Of a stretch of DNA of 16,198 bases, positions 1 through 5,954 are shown piece by piece. The DNA comes from Sulfuricurvum sp. (GTDB taxonomy: Bacteria > Campylobacterota > Campylobacteria > Campylobacterales > Sulfurimonadaceae): assembly GCA_014764075.1 (NCBI GenBank), contig JACXUE010000011.1, positions 1 through 16,198 of the forward strand, read 5' to 3'. The first letter of the stretch is position 1, and each line of letters opens with the position of its first letter. A model generated the notes under the pieces. That model had not been told where the DNA came from. It saw nothing but the letters and a program-made list of their open reading frames with translations, and did no database searches. Made by a program: the position numbers and the translations under genes.

Positions 1-19
1 GGGGGGTGAGCCCCTCTTT
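1..19 (+). terminator. possible terminator of a gene left of the window
   Basis: A GGGG/CCCC stem (3-6 with 11-14) encloses a TGAG loop and is followed by a short T-rich run. It could be extended by a G-T and a G-C pair at 1-2 and 15-16. It could end transcription of a gene to the left, but the window edge cuts the context and the T tract is short and interrupted, so this is only a possibility. Confidence 0.25.
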
Positions 20-39
20 GTGCTTTCTTTCACTTTTGC

Positions 40-51
40 TATAATCACTCT
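40..51 (+). promoter_or_regulatory. -10 box directly before the ABC permease start
   Basis: A perfect TATAAT lies at 40-45 and the ATG begins at 52, only 6 nt later. Transcription normally starts about 6-7 nt after the -10 box, so the mRNA would begin at or next to the start codon. There is no Shine-Dalgarno sequence between box and ATG. This suggests a leaderless transcript. The alternative is that the gene is co-transcribed from upstream and the box is fortuitous. Confidence 0.5.
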
Positions 52-1005
52 ATGAAATATCTACTCCGATCGCTTTTCTATACCGTTTTAATGCTTTTTT
101 TGATCTCTGTTCTCTCATTTGGGGCGATCCATATGGCGCCGAACAGTTTTATGGGGGGAGAACTCAATCCCAATATGACCCCAGAAAATATTGCTCATCT
201 CAAATCAATTTATGGACTCGACAAGCCGTTGTTTCAACAGTATACCGATTGGGTGATCAATCTCATTACCCTCAATTTTGGCATCTCGTTTGTGAGCGGA
301 ATGGCGGTATCTGAGGTAGTAGCAAAGCGGCTTCCTGTGACGCTGGCGATGAATAGTGTAGCGATGATCGCCACGTTTATCATCTCCCTTTGGTTAGGGA
401 TCAAAGCGGCAATGCGCTACGAATCGCTCACCGATAGGGTTGTAAGTCAATTTTCACTGGTGAGTTTTGCGATGCCCTCGTATTATCTGGCGTTGGTAGC
501 GATGATGGTGCTGAGCGTTACACTAGGGTGGTTTCCGATCGCGGGGATGCATTCGTTGGAGCCTCCGGATGGGATTGGGTATTATCTGGATATGGCGTGG
601 CATTTGGCGTTGCCGATTGTGGTGATGGTGTTTGTGGGGGTTGGGAGTTTGGTTCTCTATATCCGCTCCCTCACCCTCGAAATCCTCAAAAGCGATTATA
701 TCTATTTCGCACGGGCACGCGGAATTTCGCAGAAGCAAATCATCCGATATTATATCCTCCCAAATCTACTGCCGCCGATTGTGACGATGTTGGGGCTTTC
801 GCTACCGGGGCTTATCGGTGGATCAGTCATTTTGGAATCCATTTTCGGGATCGAGGGGATGGGGCAACTGTTTTACTTGAGCGCGATGAGTCGGGATTAT
901 CCGGTGATTATGGGGATTTTGATGATGAGTGCGTTTTTGACGCTGATAGGGAATCAGATTGCGGATGCGGTGTTATTGAAGTTAAATCCATTTGTGAAGA
1001 GATAA
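52..1005 (+). CDS. ABC transporter permease, DppB/OppB type
   Basis: Inner-membrane subunit of a peptide/nickel-type ABC importer, 317 residues, the usual size for DppB/OppB proteins. The N-terminal membrane helix at about residues 7-30 and the short conserved block ending in 'YGLDKPLFQQY' near residues 54-64 are typical of the family. Further hydrophobic helices lie near 98-118, 135-160, 183-206, 243-262 and 283-306. The cytoplasmic EAA loop that contacts the ATPase is at about 214-240 ('ARARGISQKQII', then 'YYILPN'). The substrate cannot be read from the sequence: peptides, nickel or other small solutes are all possible. No second permease, ATPase or binding protein follows, because the next gene is convergent. 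Partners must lie to the left of the window or elsewhere. The start is the only ATG upstream of the first helix; it lacks a Shine-Dalgarno sequence and sits 6 nt after a TATAAT box. Confidence 0.88.
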   Translation: MKYLLRSLFYTVLMLFLISVLSFGAIHMAPNSFMGGELNPNMTPENIAHLKSIYGLDKPLFQQYTDWVINLITLNFGISFVSGMAVSEVVAKRLPVTLAMNSVAMIATFIISLWLGIKAAMRYESLTDRVVSQFSLVSFAMPSYYLALVAMMVLSVTLGWFPIAGMHSLEPPDGIGYYLDMAWHLALPIVVMVFVGVGSLVLYIRSLTLEILKSDYIYFARARGISQKQIIRYYILPNLLPPIVTMLGLSLPGLIGGSVILESIFGIEGMGQLFYLSAMSRDYPVIMGILMMSAFLTLIGNQIADAVLLKLNPFVKR

Positions 1006-1010
1006 TTTTA

Positions 1011-1200
1011 TATGTACTTTTCTGTTTAGTCAGAAAAGTAGCAAAACAAGCGTAGCGCTCCCGCAGGGATGTTTCTCTGAAAAGAGCATACCGCGATCCA
1101 AGAACGCTCGCGTGCATCTAACCGCAAACGCGTACCGTCAGCGATTTGTCGCAAGGCGATTTCTTTTGTTTCTTTGCTTTATGAAAAAGAAAAGAAAGAG
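1011..1200. repeat. hairpin-rich intergenic repeat-like element
   Basis: This fills most of the gap between two convergent genes. It begins with a perfect 10-bp hairpin (TACTTTTCTG at 1015-1024, loop 1025-1030, complement 1031-1040). It ends with a 12-position stem at 1169-1180 / 1186-1197 carrying one G-A mismatch and an AT-rich loop. Neither hairpin is followed by a clear T tract on either strand, so they are poor intrinsic terminators, although they could work in a bidirectional or factor-assisted way. On the minus strand the segment reads as peptide-like fragments such as 'KQRNKRNRLATNR' followed by a stop, and 'RYACFATFLTKQK'. To my recollection, fragments of this kind recur as spurious short ORFs in related genomes, which suggests a dispersed non-coding repeat. 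Its repeat status cannot be confirmed from a single copy. Confidence 0.45.
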
Positions 1201-1220
1201 AGAAAGAGGGCATTACGATA

Positions 1221-2354
1221 CTAATTCCCAAAAAGCGCTTCAAGCGAACTAAGCCCCTCTTTTTTCTCTTCTTGTGCTTTCCCACCCATGTGAATGCTTC
1301 CGCTCACTTCATTGAGCTCGATGGTATACCCTGTCAACATCGATGCTAGACGGATATTGATCCCGCTTTTTCCGATTGCTTTGGATTTTTGATCGCTTGG
1401 GAGGGTGACAACCGCTTTTTTCTCCCCATTTTCGCTCTCGCTCACCGATACGGCACTGATAATCGCCGGTGACATCGCACGGGAGATGAAAAGCTCTGGA
1501 GATGCGCTGTACTCAACACAGTCGATATTCTCGCCACATAACTCTTTGCTCACAGCGTTGATACGCACCCCGCGTACTCCGACGGTAGCGCCGATAGGAT
1601 CGATTTGGGGGCGATTGGTATAAAGGGCGATTTTGGCACGTTCACCAGGAATACGGGCACATTTTTCGATAACGACGATACCGTCTTTGATCTCCGGAAC
1701 CTCGAGAGCTAAAAGCTCTTCGAGAAATTTAGGAGCGGTACGGGAAAGTTCCATCGAGATTCCGTTGCTTTTGTCGACATGGACTCGGCGGACGATCGCG
1801 CTTACCACATCACCCACGTTGAATTTCTCCCCTTTGATACGGCTTTTCATCGGAAGTATGGCACGGATCTCATCGATCTCGATAATGGTGTTCTGATCGC
1901 CGTCGACACGGGTGACGCGACCGGAGACGATCTGGTTGATTTTGCTTTTGTATTTGTCGTAAAGTTCATTTTCGACCAACCGCTGGATATGAAACTCGAT
2001 CTCACGGTGAAGCGTTGCAAAAGCGCTACGTCCGTAGCTCTCGATGTCATGTTCCATTTGGAGTTGATCGCCGATTTCGGCTTCATCATCGATCTCTAAT
2101 GCACTGGTGATGCTCATGTAGGCACCCGCTTCTTCACCTTCTAATTCGGGTGCGTCATCGGCAACAACGGTGATGATTTGGCGTAATTTGACCGCTTTGG
2201 CGCGATCGTCGATATCGGCCTCAAATGCGAAAGTCGGATTGATGATCCGCTTTGCGGTTTGGATAAACGAGGTTTTGATCGCCTCTTGTACGTTTTCGCG
2301 GCTAAGCCCTTTTTCGTTGGCAATCGAATCAATAATGTCTACAATATTTTCCAT
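1221..2354 (-). CDS. nusA: transcription termination/antitermination factor NusA
   Basis: NusA binds RNA polymerase and nascent RNA and controls pausing, termination and antitermination. At 377 residues it is shorter than the E. coli protein (495) because it lacks the C-terminal acidic repeat domains, as in many bacteria outside the gammaproteobacteria. Order of domains: N-terminal polymerase-binding domain (about 1-135), S1 domain (about 142-204, 'GRVTRVDGD'), KH1 (about 208-290, with the signature 'DPIGATVGVRG' at 252-262), KH2 (about 295-350, with 'AIGKSGINIR' as the GxxG loop), then a short tail rich in charged residues. An in-frame ATG exists 10 codons upstream (2384). I chose 2354 because AGAGGA lies 7 nt before it and the protein then starts 'MENIVDIIDSIANEKG', as family members do. 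It is divergent from the HP0268/miaB unit, the same arrangement I recall for C. jejuni. Confidence 0.95.
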   Translation of the reverse strand: MENIVDIIDSIANEKGLSRENVQEAIKTSFIQTAKRIINPTFAFEADIDDRAKAVKLRQIITVVADDAPELEGEEAGAYMSITSALEIDDEAEIGDQLQMEHDIESYGRSAFATLHREIEFHIQRLVENELYDKYKSKINQIVSGRVTRVDGDQNTIIEIDEIRAILPMKSRIKGEKFNVGDVVSAIVRRVHVDKSNGISMELSRTAPKFLEELLALEVPEIKDGIVVIEKCARIPGERAKIALYTNRPQIDPIGATVGVRGVRINAVSKELCGENIDCVEYSASPELFISRAMSPAIISAVSVSESENGEKKAVVTLPSDQKSKAIGKSGINIRLASMLTGYTIELNEVSGSIHMGGKAQEEKKEGLSSLEALFGN

Positions 2355-2429
2355 AGAACTATCCTCTAAATGGTGGTAATTCATAAAAAATTTGATGATT
2401 ACGGGGAAGCTTTTTTATGAAGGAGAAGC

Positions 2430-2435
2430 ATTATA
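2430..2435 (-). promoter_or_regulatory. nusA -10 box
   Basis: On the minus strand TATAAT is read from 2435 to 2430, preceded by TTATG. A start near 2423 would give a leader of about 70 nt before the nusA ATG at 2354. No good -35 hexamer is seen; the -35 position falls on the palindrome at 2451-2468. Weak or absent -35 boxes are common in this phylum. Confidence 0.55.
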
Positions 2436-2450
2436 CATAAAATTCTCTTA

Positions 2451-2468
2451 ATAGGATATTTATCCTAT
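2451..2468. promoter_or_regulatory. perfect palindrome between divergent promoters, possible operator
   Basis: ATAGGATA (2451-2458) and TATCCTAT (2461-2468) are exact reverse complements separated by TT. The palindrome lies between the -10 boxes of nusA (2430-2435, minus) and the HP0268/miaB unit (2475-2480, plus). It covers the -35 position of both promoters. This is the expected place for a dimeric repressor or a shared activator. I do not recognise the cognate regulator. Confidence 0.5.
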
Positions 2469-2474
2469 CCTAGC

Positions 2475-2480
2475 TATAAT
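2475..2480 (+). promoter_or_regulatory. -10 box of the HP0268-miaB-pilMNO transcription unit
   Basis: TATAAT at 2475-2480, preceded by TAGC. A start near 2487 gives a leader of about 37 nt to the ATG at 2524, with a purine-rich AAAGGGAAA as the ribosome binding site. No other strong promoter is apparent down to 8006, and the eight genes that follow are separated by at most 5 nt or overlap. Confidence 0.65.
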
Positions 2481-2523
2481 CCCCCTACTATCAAGAACTC
2501 TACTATACATAAAGGGAAATGTC

Positions 2524-2766
2524 ATGGAACTCAAACTTGCTCGTACCGAACAAGACACAAAACCAAAAAAAATCGATCTTAAAAAAATTACCGAAATGGT
2601 AGAGAAAACACATTCATTGATCCTTTATTTCGATCGTGAAAACTCCCACAAAGATCTTTTGGCGTTGCAAGATCATTTTGAGGGTGAGGGAAAAAGTTTT
2701 TACATGCGTGAAGTCCGTTACGGTCTTTCGGCAAACGAATACATGTACGAAGTTCACATTTTATAA
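2524..2766 (+). CDS. HP0268-family small nuclease
   Basis: An 80-residue protein that matches the HP0268 family of the Campylobacterota in length and pattern. The features are an opening 'MELKLA', a central 'ILYFDRENSHKDLLAL' at about residues 33-48, and a closing 'YMYEVHIL'. The Helicobacter pylori member has been described as a small nuclease with DNA-nicking and RNA-cleaving activity; whether this one keeps it is inferred. It is the first gene of the unit and its stop lies 5 nt before miaB. Its placement between the nusA promoter and miaB appears conserved in the phylum and suggests a role in RNA metabolism, but that is inference. Confidence 0.8.
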   Translation: MELKLARTEQDTKPKKIDLKKITEMVEKTHSLILYFDRENSHKDLLALQDHFEGEGKSFYMREVRYGLSANEYMYEVHIL

Positions 2767-2771
2767 TCCGT

Positions 2772-4073
2772 ATGTCCAAAAAACTTTTTATCGAGACGCT
2801 CGGATGCGCGATGAACGTACGCGATTCCGAGCATATGATCGCCGAGCTAAATGCCCATGGGGGGTATGAGTTAACCGATGATGCGACGCAGGCCGATTTA
2901 ATCTTGATCAATACCTGTTCGGTTCGTGAGCGTCCTGTTCATAAACTCTTCTCCGAACTGGGTACTTTTAACAAGCTCAAAAAGTTCGATGCGAAAATCG
3001 GGGTATGCGGATGTACGGCGTCCCATTTGGGCAAAGAGATCATTAAACGCGCCCCCTATGTGAACTTTGTCCTCGGTGCCCGCAATGTCTCCAAAATTAC
3101 AGACGTTCTCCATCGTGACAAAGCGGTCGAGATCGATATCGATTACGACGAATCGCAGTTTGCGTTCAAAGATTTCCGTAGCAGCCCTTATAAAGCGTAT
3201 ATCAATATCTCGATCGGATGCGATAAGCAGTGTACCTTTTGCATCGTCCCAAAAACCCGAGGAGATGAGATTTCGATCCCAACGGATCTCATCATTTCTG
3301 AGGTTCGTAAAGCGGTTGAGAACGGTGCGAAAGAGGTCTTTTTACTTGGTCAAAATGTCAACAATTACGGGCGGCGCTTCTCGGGAGTACATGAAAAAAT
3401 CAATTTCACCGAATTGCTCCGTCGTGTCAGTGAAGTCGAAGGATTGGAGCGGATACGCTTTACCTCTCCTCATCCGCTCCATATGGATGACGAGTTTATT
3501 GAAGAGTTTGCTCGAAACCCAAAAATCTGCAAATCGATGCACATGCCGCTTCAGAGCGGATCGACGGAGATTCTCAAGGCGATGAAGCGGGGATACACCA
3601 AAGAGTGGTTTTTGAACCGTGCGCGTAAACTGCGCGAAATGGTTCCCGATGTGAGTATCAGCACCGATATTATCGTCGCATTTCCTGGAGAGAGCGAAGA
3701 AGATTTTGAAGATACTCTCGATGTGATGCGTCAGGTCAAATTTGAGCAGGTTTTCAGTTTCAAATACTCACCGCGTCCCATGACCGAAGCGGAGCAATTC
3801 ACCAATATGGTCGATTCCGAGGTGGGCTCGGAGCGCCTTTCATCCCTCCAAGCACTCCAAGATACGATTTTGGATGAACTTTCCTCAACCCTTTTGGGTA
3901 GAGAGTTCGATGTCTATTTTGAAGAGCTTCGAAGTGATGGCTATGTGGCGGGTAGAAGCGGCAATAATGTTTTGATCAAAGTCAAAGGGAGCGAAGAGCA
4001 TCTTGGTCAAACGGCGCGAGTTAAAATTACCGAAACGACTCGCTTGGTTCAATACGGAGAGATCGTTGCGTAA
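2772..4073 (+). CDS. miaB: tRNA-2-methylthio-N6-isopentenyladenosine synthase MiaB
   Basis: Radical SAM methylthiotransferase that adds the 2-methylthio group to isopentenyl-A37 of tRNAs reading U-starting codons. The protein has 433 residues, the usual length. The N-terminal UPF0004 domain carries the three ligands of the auxiliary 4Fe-4S cluster: C12 ('ETLGCAMN'), C49 ('NTCSVRE') and C81 ('GCTA'). The radical SAM cluster is C150-x3-C154-x2-C157 ('GCDKQCTFC'). 'GQNVNNYG' near 191-198 is typical of MiaB rather than RimO. A C-terminal TRAM domain follows at about 370-430. An extra cysteine, C79, sits two residues before C81. Only 5 nt separate it from HP0268, with no clear Shine-Dalgarno sequence, so translation is probably coupled. 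The 3' end overlaps the next gene by 8 nt if that gene uses its TTG start. Confidence 0.96.
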   Translation: MSKKLFIETLGCAMNVRDSEHMIAELNAHGGYELTDDATQADLILINTCSVRERPVHKLFSELGTFNKLKKFDAKIGVCGCTASHLGKEIIKRAPYVNFVLGARNVSKITDVLHRDKAVEIDIDYDESQFAFKDFRSSPYKAYINISIGCDKQCTFCIVPKTRGDEISIPTDLIISEVRKAVENGAKEVFLLGQNVNNYGRRFSGVHEKINFTELLRRVSEVEGLERIRFTSPHPLHMDDEFIEEFARNPKICKSMHMPLQSGSTEILKAMKRGYTKEWFLNRARKLREMVPDVSISTDIIVAFPGESEEDFEDTLDVMRQVKFEQVFSFKYSPRPMTEAEQFTNMVDSEVGSERLSSLQALQDTILDELSSTLLGREFDVYFEELRSDGYVAGRSGNNVLIKVKGSEEHLGQTARVKITETTRLVQYGEIVA

Positions 4074-4689
4074 AAAACTTCTTCGCTCATTGGCGTTGCG
4101 GTTTATCCCCCCTATCGGGGCTTTATTGATCCGTTTCATCTATGTCACCAATAAAAAACGGTTCCATCTTCCTCAAACGGTTCCCACCGAACCGGTAATA
4201 TTCGCGTTTTGGCATGGTGATTTGCTGATGCAGCCTTATCTATACTATCAATTTCGACAAATTCCCAAAGCAAATGTATTGATTAGCGATCATTTTGACG
4301 GACAGATGATTGCCCGTGTTATCCGTTTTTTTAAACTTGGAACGATCCACGGCTCTACGACACGGGGTGGAGCCAAAGTGTTGATTCAAGGACTCAAATC
4401 CCTCAGCGAGGGGTATGATATCGGGATTACTCCCGATGGTCCAAAGGGGCCTCGACATGAGATGAGTGATGGTGTGGTCGTGATGGCACAAAAGCGAAAC
4501 GCAAAAGTGATCGTCTATAGCTGTGTTCCATCGTCATACTGGCAACTATCCAGTTGGGATAAGTTTACGATTCCCAAACCGTTCGGTACCCTCGATTTTT
4601 ATGCCTCAGAGCCGATCGATGTGGTCGGTTTGGAGATGGACGAGGCGAAAAAGATCATCAAAGAGAGGTTGATGGAACATGCTCTCTAA
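4066..4689 (+). CDS. DUF374 lysophospholipid acyltransferase-family protein
   Basis: Predicted membrane-associated acyltransferase of the DUF374 group, related to glycerolipid and lipid A acyltransferases. Its acceptor is not known from sequence. With the TTG start it has 207 residues. It shows an N-terminal hydrophobic stretch (about 9-27), the 'FWHGDLL' block at 48-54 that holds the catalytic-type His-Asp pair (H50, D52), and 'TPDGPKGPRHE' near 122-132, the hallmark of DUF374. The frame has an earlier ATG at 4003, but using it would overlap miaB by 71 nt. The TTG at 4066 is preceded by GGAGAGA at 5-nt spacing, overlaps miaB by only 8 nt and gives a natural 'MRKKLLRSLALRF' N-terminus, so I prefer it. 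The gene ends inside the next one (11-nt overlap). Confidence 0.85.
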   Translation: MRKKLLRSLALRFIPPIGALLIRFIYVTNKKRFHLPQTVPTEPVIFAFWHGDLLMQPYLYYQFRQIPKANVLISDHFDGQMIARVIRFFKLGTIHGSTTRGGAKVLIQGLKSLSEGYDIGITPDGPKGPRHEMSDGVVVMAQKRNAKVIVYSCVPSSYWQLSSWDKFTIPKPFGTLDFYASEPIDVVGLEMDEAKKIIKERLMEHAL

Positions 4690-5134
4690 GTGGGTCGTAG
4701 CCCTTTTGGTGTCGATTATCGGTTTAGGTGTTTGGATATTTTTCCACCCATCCTATCAAAAATCGGCAGAAGGCCGTTTGTATTACATGATCGGTGAATA
4801 CGATCGCGCCTATGATCGTTCAAGCGAGGCGTTTTTGCTCGACCCTTATAATCGTATGGCGAGTACCATCATGGCACAATCGAAAATGGCGATGAAATAT
4901 GTCCGTTACAACGAAGATGCGCGAAAATACAAAAAAGAGATCCATCGGATTGCGGCACAGCCCAACGTTAGCGATCAAGAACGTTCCAAAATCAAAATGA
5001 TGACCAATATTGTCATTGACGGACACGGTAAACTTGCTTCTAGCGTCGTAATCGATCAATCGCTGATCGATGAAGCCAATGAACATTATCGTCAATTTAA
5101 AAAACTCCATGATGAACTCGTTTCACCTCGCTAA
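4679..5134 (+). CDS. membrane-anchored small protein with TPR-like helices, function unknown
   Basis: 151 residues. An N-terminal hydrophobic segment (about 4-22) is uncleaved-looking and should anchor the protein in the inner membrane with the rest outside the cytoplasm. The following stretch 'EGRLYYMIGEYDRAYDRSSE' and the 'LLDPYN' turn (residues 32-59) look like one tetratricopeptide repeat. The remainder is charged and helical. I do not recognise a named family. It overlaps the acyltransferase by 11 nt and the recombinase by 26 nt, so it is firmly part of the unit. A similarly placed hypothetical protein downstream of miaB and the acyltransferase is, from memory, present in C. jejuni. A role in protein-protein contact at the membrane is plausible but unproven. 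Confidence 0.75.
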   Translation: MLSKWVVALLVSIIGLGVWIFFHPSYQKSAEGRLYYMIGEYDRAYDRSSEAFLLDPYNRMASTIMAQSKMAMKYVRYNEDARKYKKEIHRIAAQPNVSDQERSKIKMMTNIVIDGHGKLASSVVIDQSLIDEANEHYRQFKKLHDELVSPR

Positions 5135-5954
5135 AGAAGAATTTCTCAAGTATCTTGACTCGATCCGAGGATACTCTCCGTGTACAATACAAAGTTATGA
5201 TGACGCTATTTCAGCGATGCTAAGGGAATCCGACATCAGTGAGAATATGGGAAAGATTGAGATCGATCTGATGCCGTTTCGACTTAAGATTTCCCATCTT
5301 AGTCCAAAATCGATTTCACTCAAACTCAGTGCCGTCCGAAGTTTTGTCAAATATCTCAATGCGCAAGGAAGAAAGGTTGAGTTGCGCAGCGATGAGAGTA
5401 TTAAAACACCCAAATCCCTTCCAAAACCTATTTCCCATGAACACGTCATCCATGCGTTGGAACATGCTGAACCGATGGCAAAACTGGCGATTTTACTCCT
5501 CTATACGATGGGATTGCGTATTTCGGAACTTTGTGCCCTCAAACTTGCCGATTTCGACGACGGATGGAGCCGAATACGTGGGAAAGGCTCCAAAGAAAGA
5601 GATGTCCCTTTGATCGCGGAGATAGCGACGCAAATCCGCGAGTATCAACGATCCTACCCCTCAAAACTCTATCTTTTTGAGACGAGGGGTGAAAAATTAA
5701 GCGAAAATAGTCTAAGATATACGATTACCAAAGCGTTTGCCGCTATCGGTCTAAAAGTCACTCCGCATCAATTGCGCCATACCTATGCAACCGAGTTGTT
5801 AAACAATGGGGCGAGGATTGCCGATGTAAGCGAGCTATTGGGACATAAGAGCATGGCGACAACGCAGATTTATACGAAATTGGGGAATGCTCTGAAAATG
5901 GATCATTATCGACATGCGCACCCCCTATGCCAACCTCGCGAGGACAGTGTGTGA
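5109..5954 (+). CDS. Xer-like tyrosine recombinase
   Basis: Site-specific recombinase of the XerC/XerD type, 281 residues. An N-terminal SAM-like core-binding domain (about 6-90, 'EEFLKYLDSIRGYSP') precedes the catalytic domain. All six active-site residues are visible: R137 ('GLRISEL'), K159 ('GKGSKERDVPL'), H220 and R223 ('HQLRHTYATELL'), H246 ('LLGHKS') and the nucleophile Y255 ('QIYTKL'). It is shorter than the roughly 350-residue XerH described in Helicobacter and Campylobacter, so I do not call it xerH. It may be a XerCD-like enzyme for chromosome dimer resolution. The start is chosen at ATG 5109 (5112 is equally possible) because it matches the family N-terminus; a Shine-Dalgarno sequence is not evident. 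It overlaps both neighbours and shows no mobile-element context, so an integrase role is unlikely. Confidence 0.85.
   Translation: MMNSFHLAKEEFLKYLDSIRGYSPCTIQSYDDAISAMLRESDISENMGKIEIDLMPFRLKISHLSPKSISLKLSAVRSFVKYLNAQGRKVELRSDESIKTPKSLPKPISHEHVIHALEHAEPMAKLAILLLYTMGLRISELCALKLADFDDGWSRIRGKGSKERDVPLIAEIATQIREYQRSYPSKLYLFETRGEKLSENSLRYTITKAFAAIGLKVTPHQLRHTYATELLNNGARIADVSELLGHKSMATTQIYTKLGNALKMDHYRHAHPLCQPREDSV

Noticed and set aside
1015..1040. The perfect 10-bp hairpin as a classical intrinsic terminator of the permease gene
   Set aside because: It lacks a GC-rich stem and a following T tract on either strand; kept only as part of the repeat-like segment.
528..1055. A 175-codon open frame on the plus strand inside the ABC permease gene
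   Set aside because: It is a shadow frame of the strongly G-rich permease coding region; its composition is glycine/tryptophan/cysteine-rich and unlike a real protein, and no ribosome binding site is seen.
908..1117. Minus-strand 69-codon frame over the permease end and the intergenic segment
   Set aside because: The part outside the permease reads as repeat-type peptide fragments; I treat it as a non-coding repeat rather than a gene.
3067..3585. A 172-codon frame inside miaB on the same strand
   Set aside because: Arg/Ser-rich shadow of miaB; the miaB frame holds all cluster cysteines.
5109..5954. The tyrosine recombinase as evidence for an integrated element
   Set aside because: It overlaps both housekeeping neighbours and there are no tRNA, attachment repeats, phage genes or composition shift around it.
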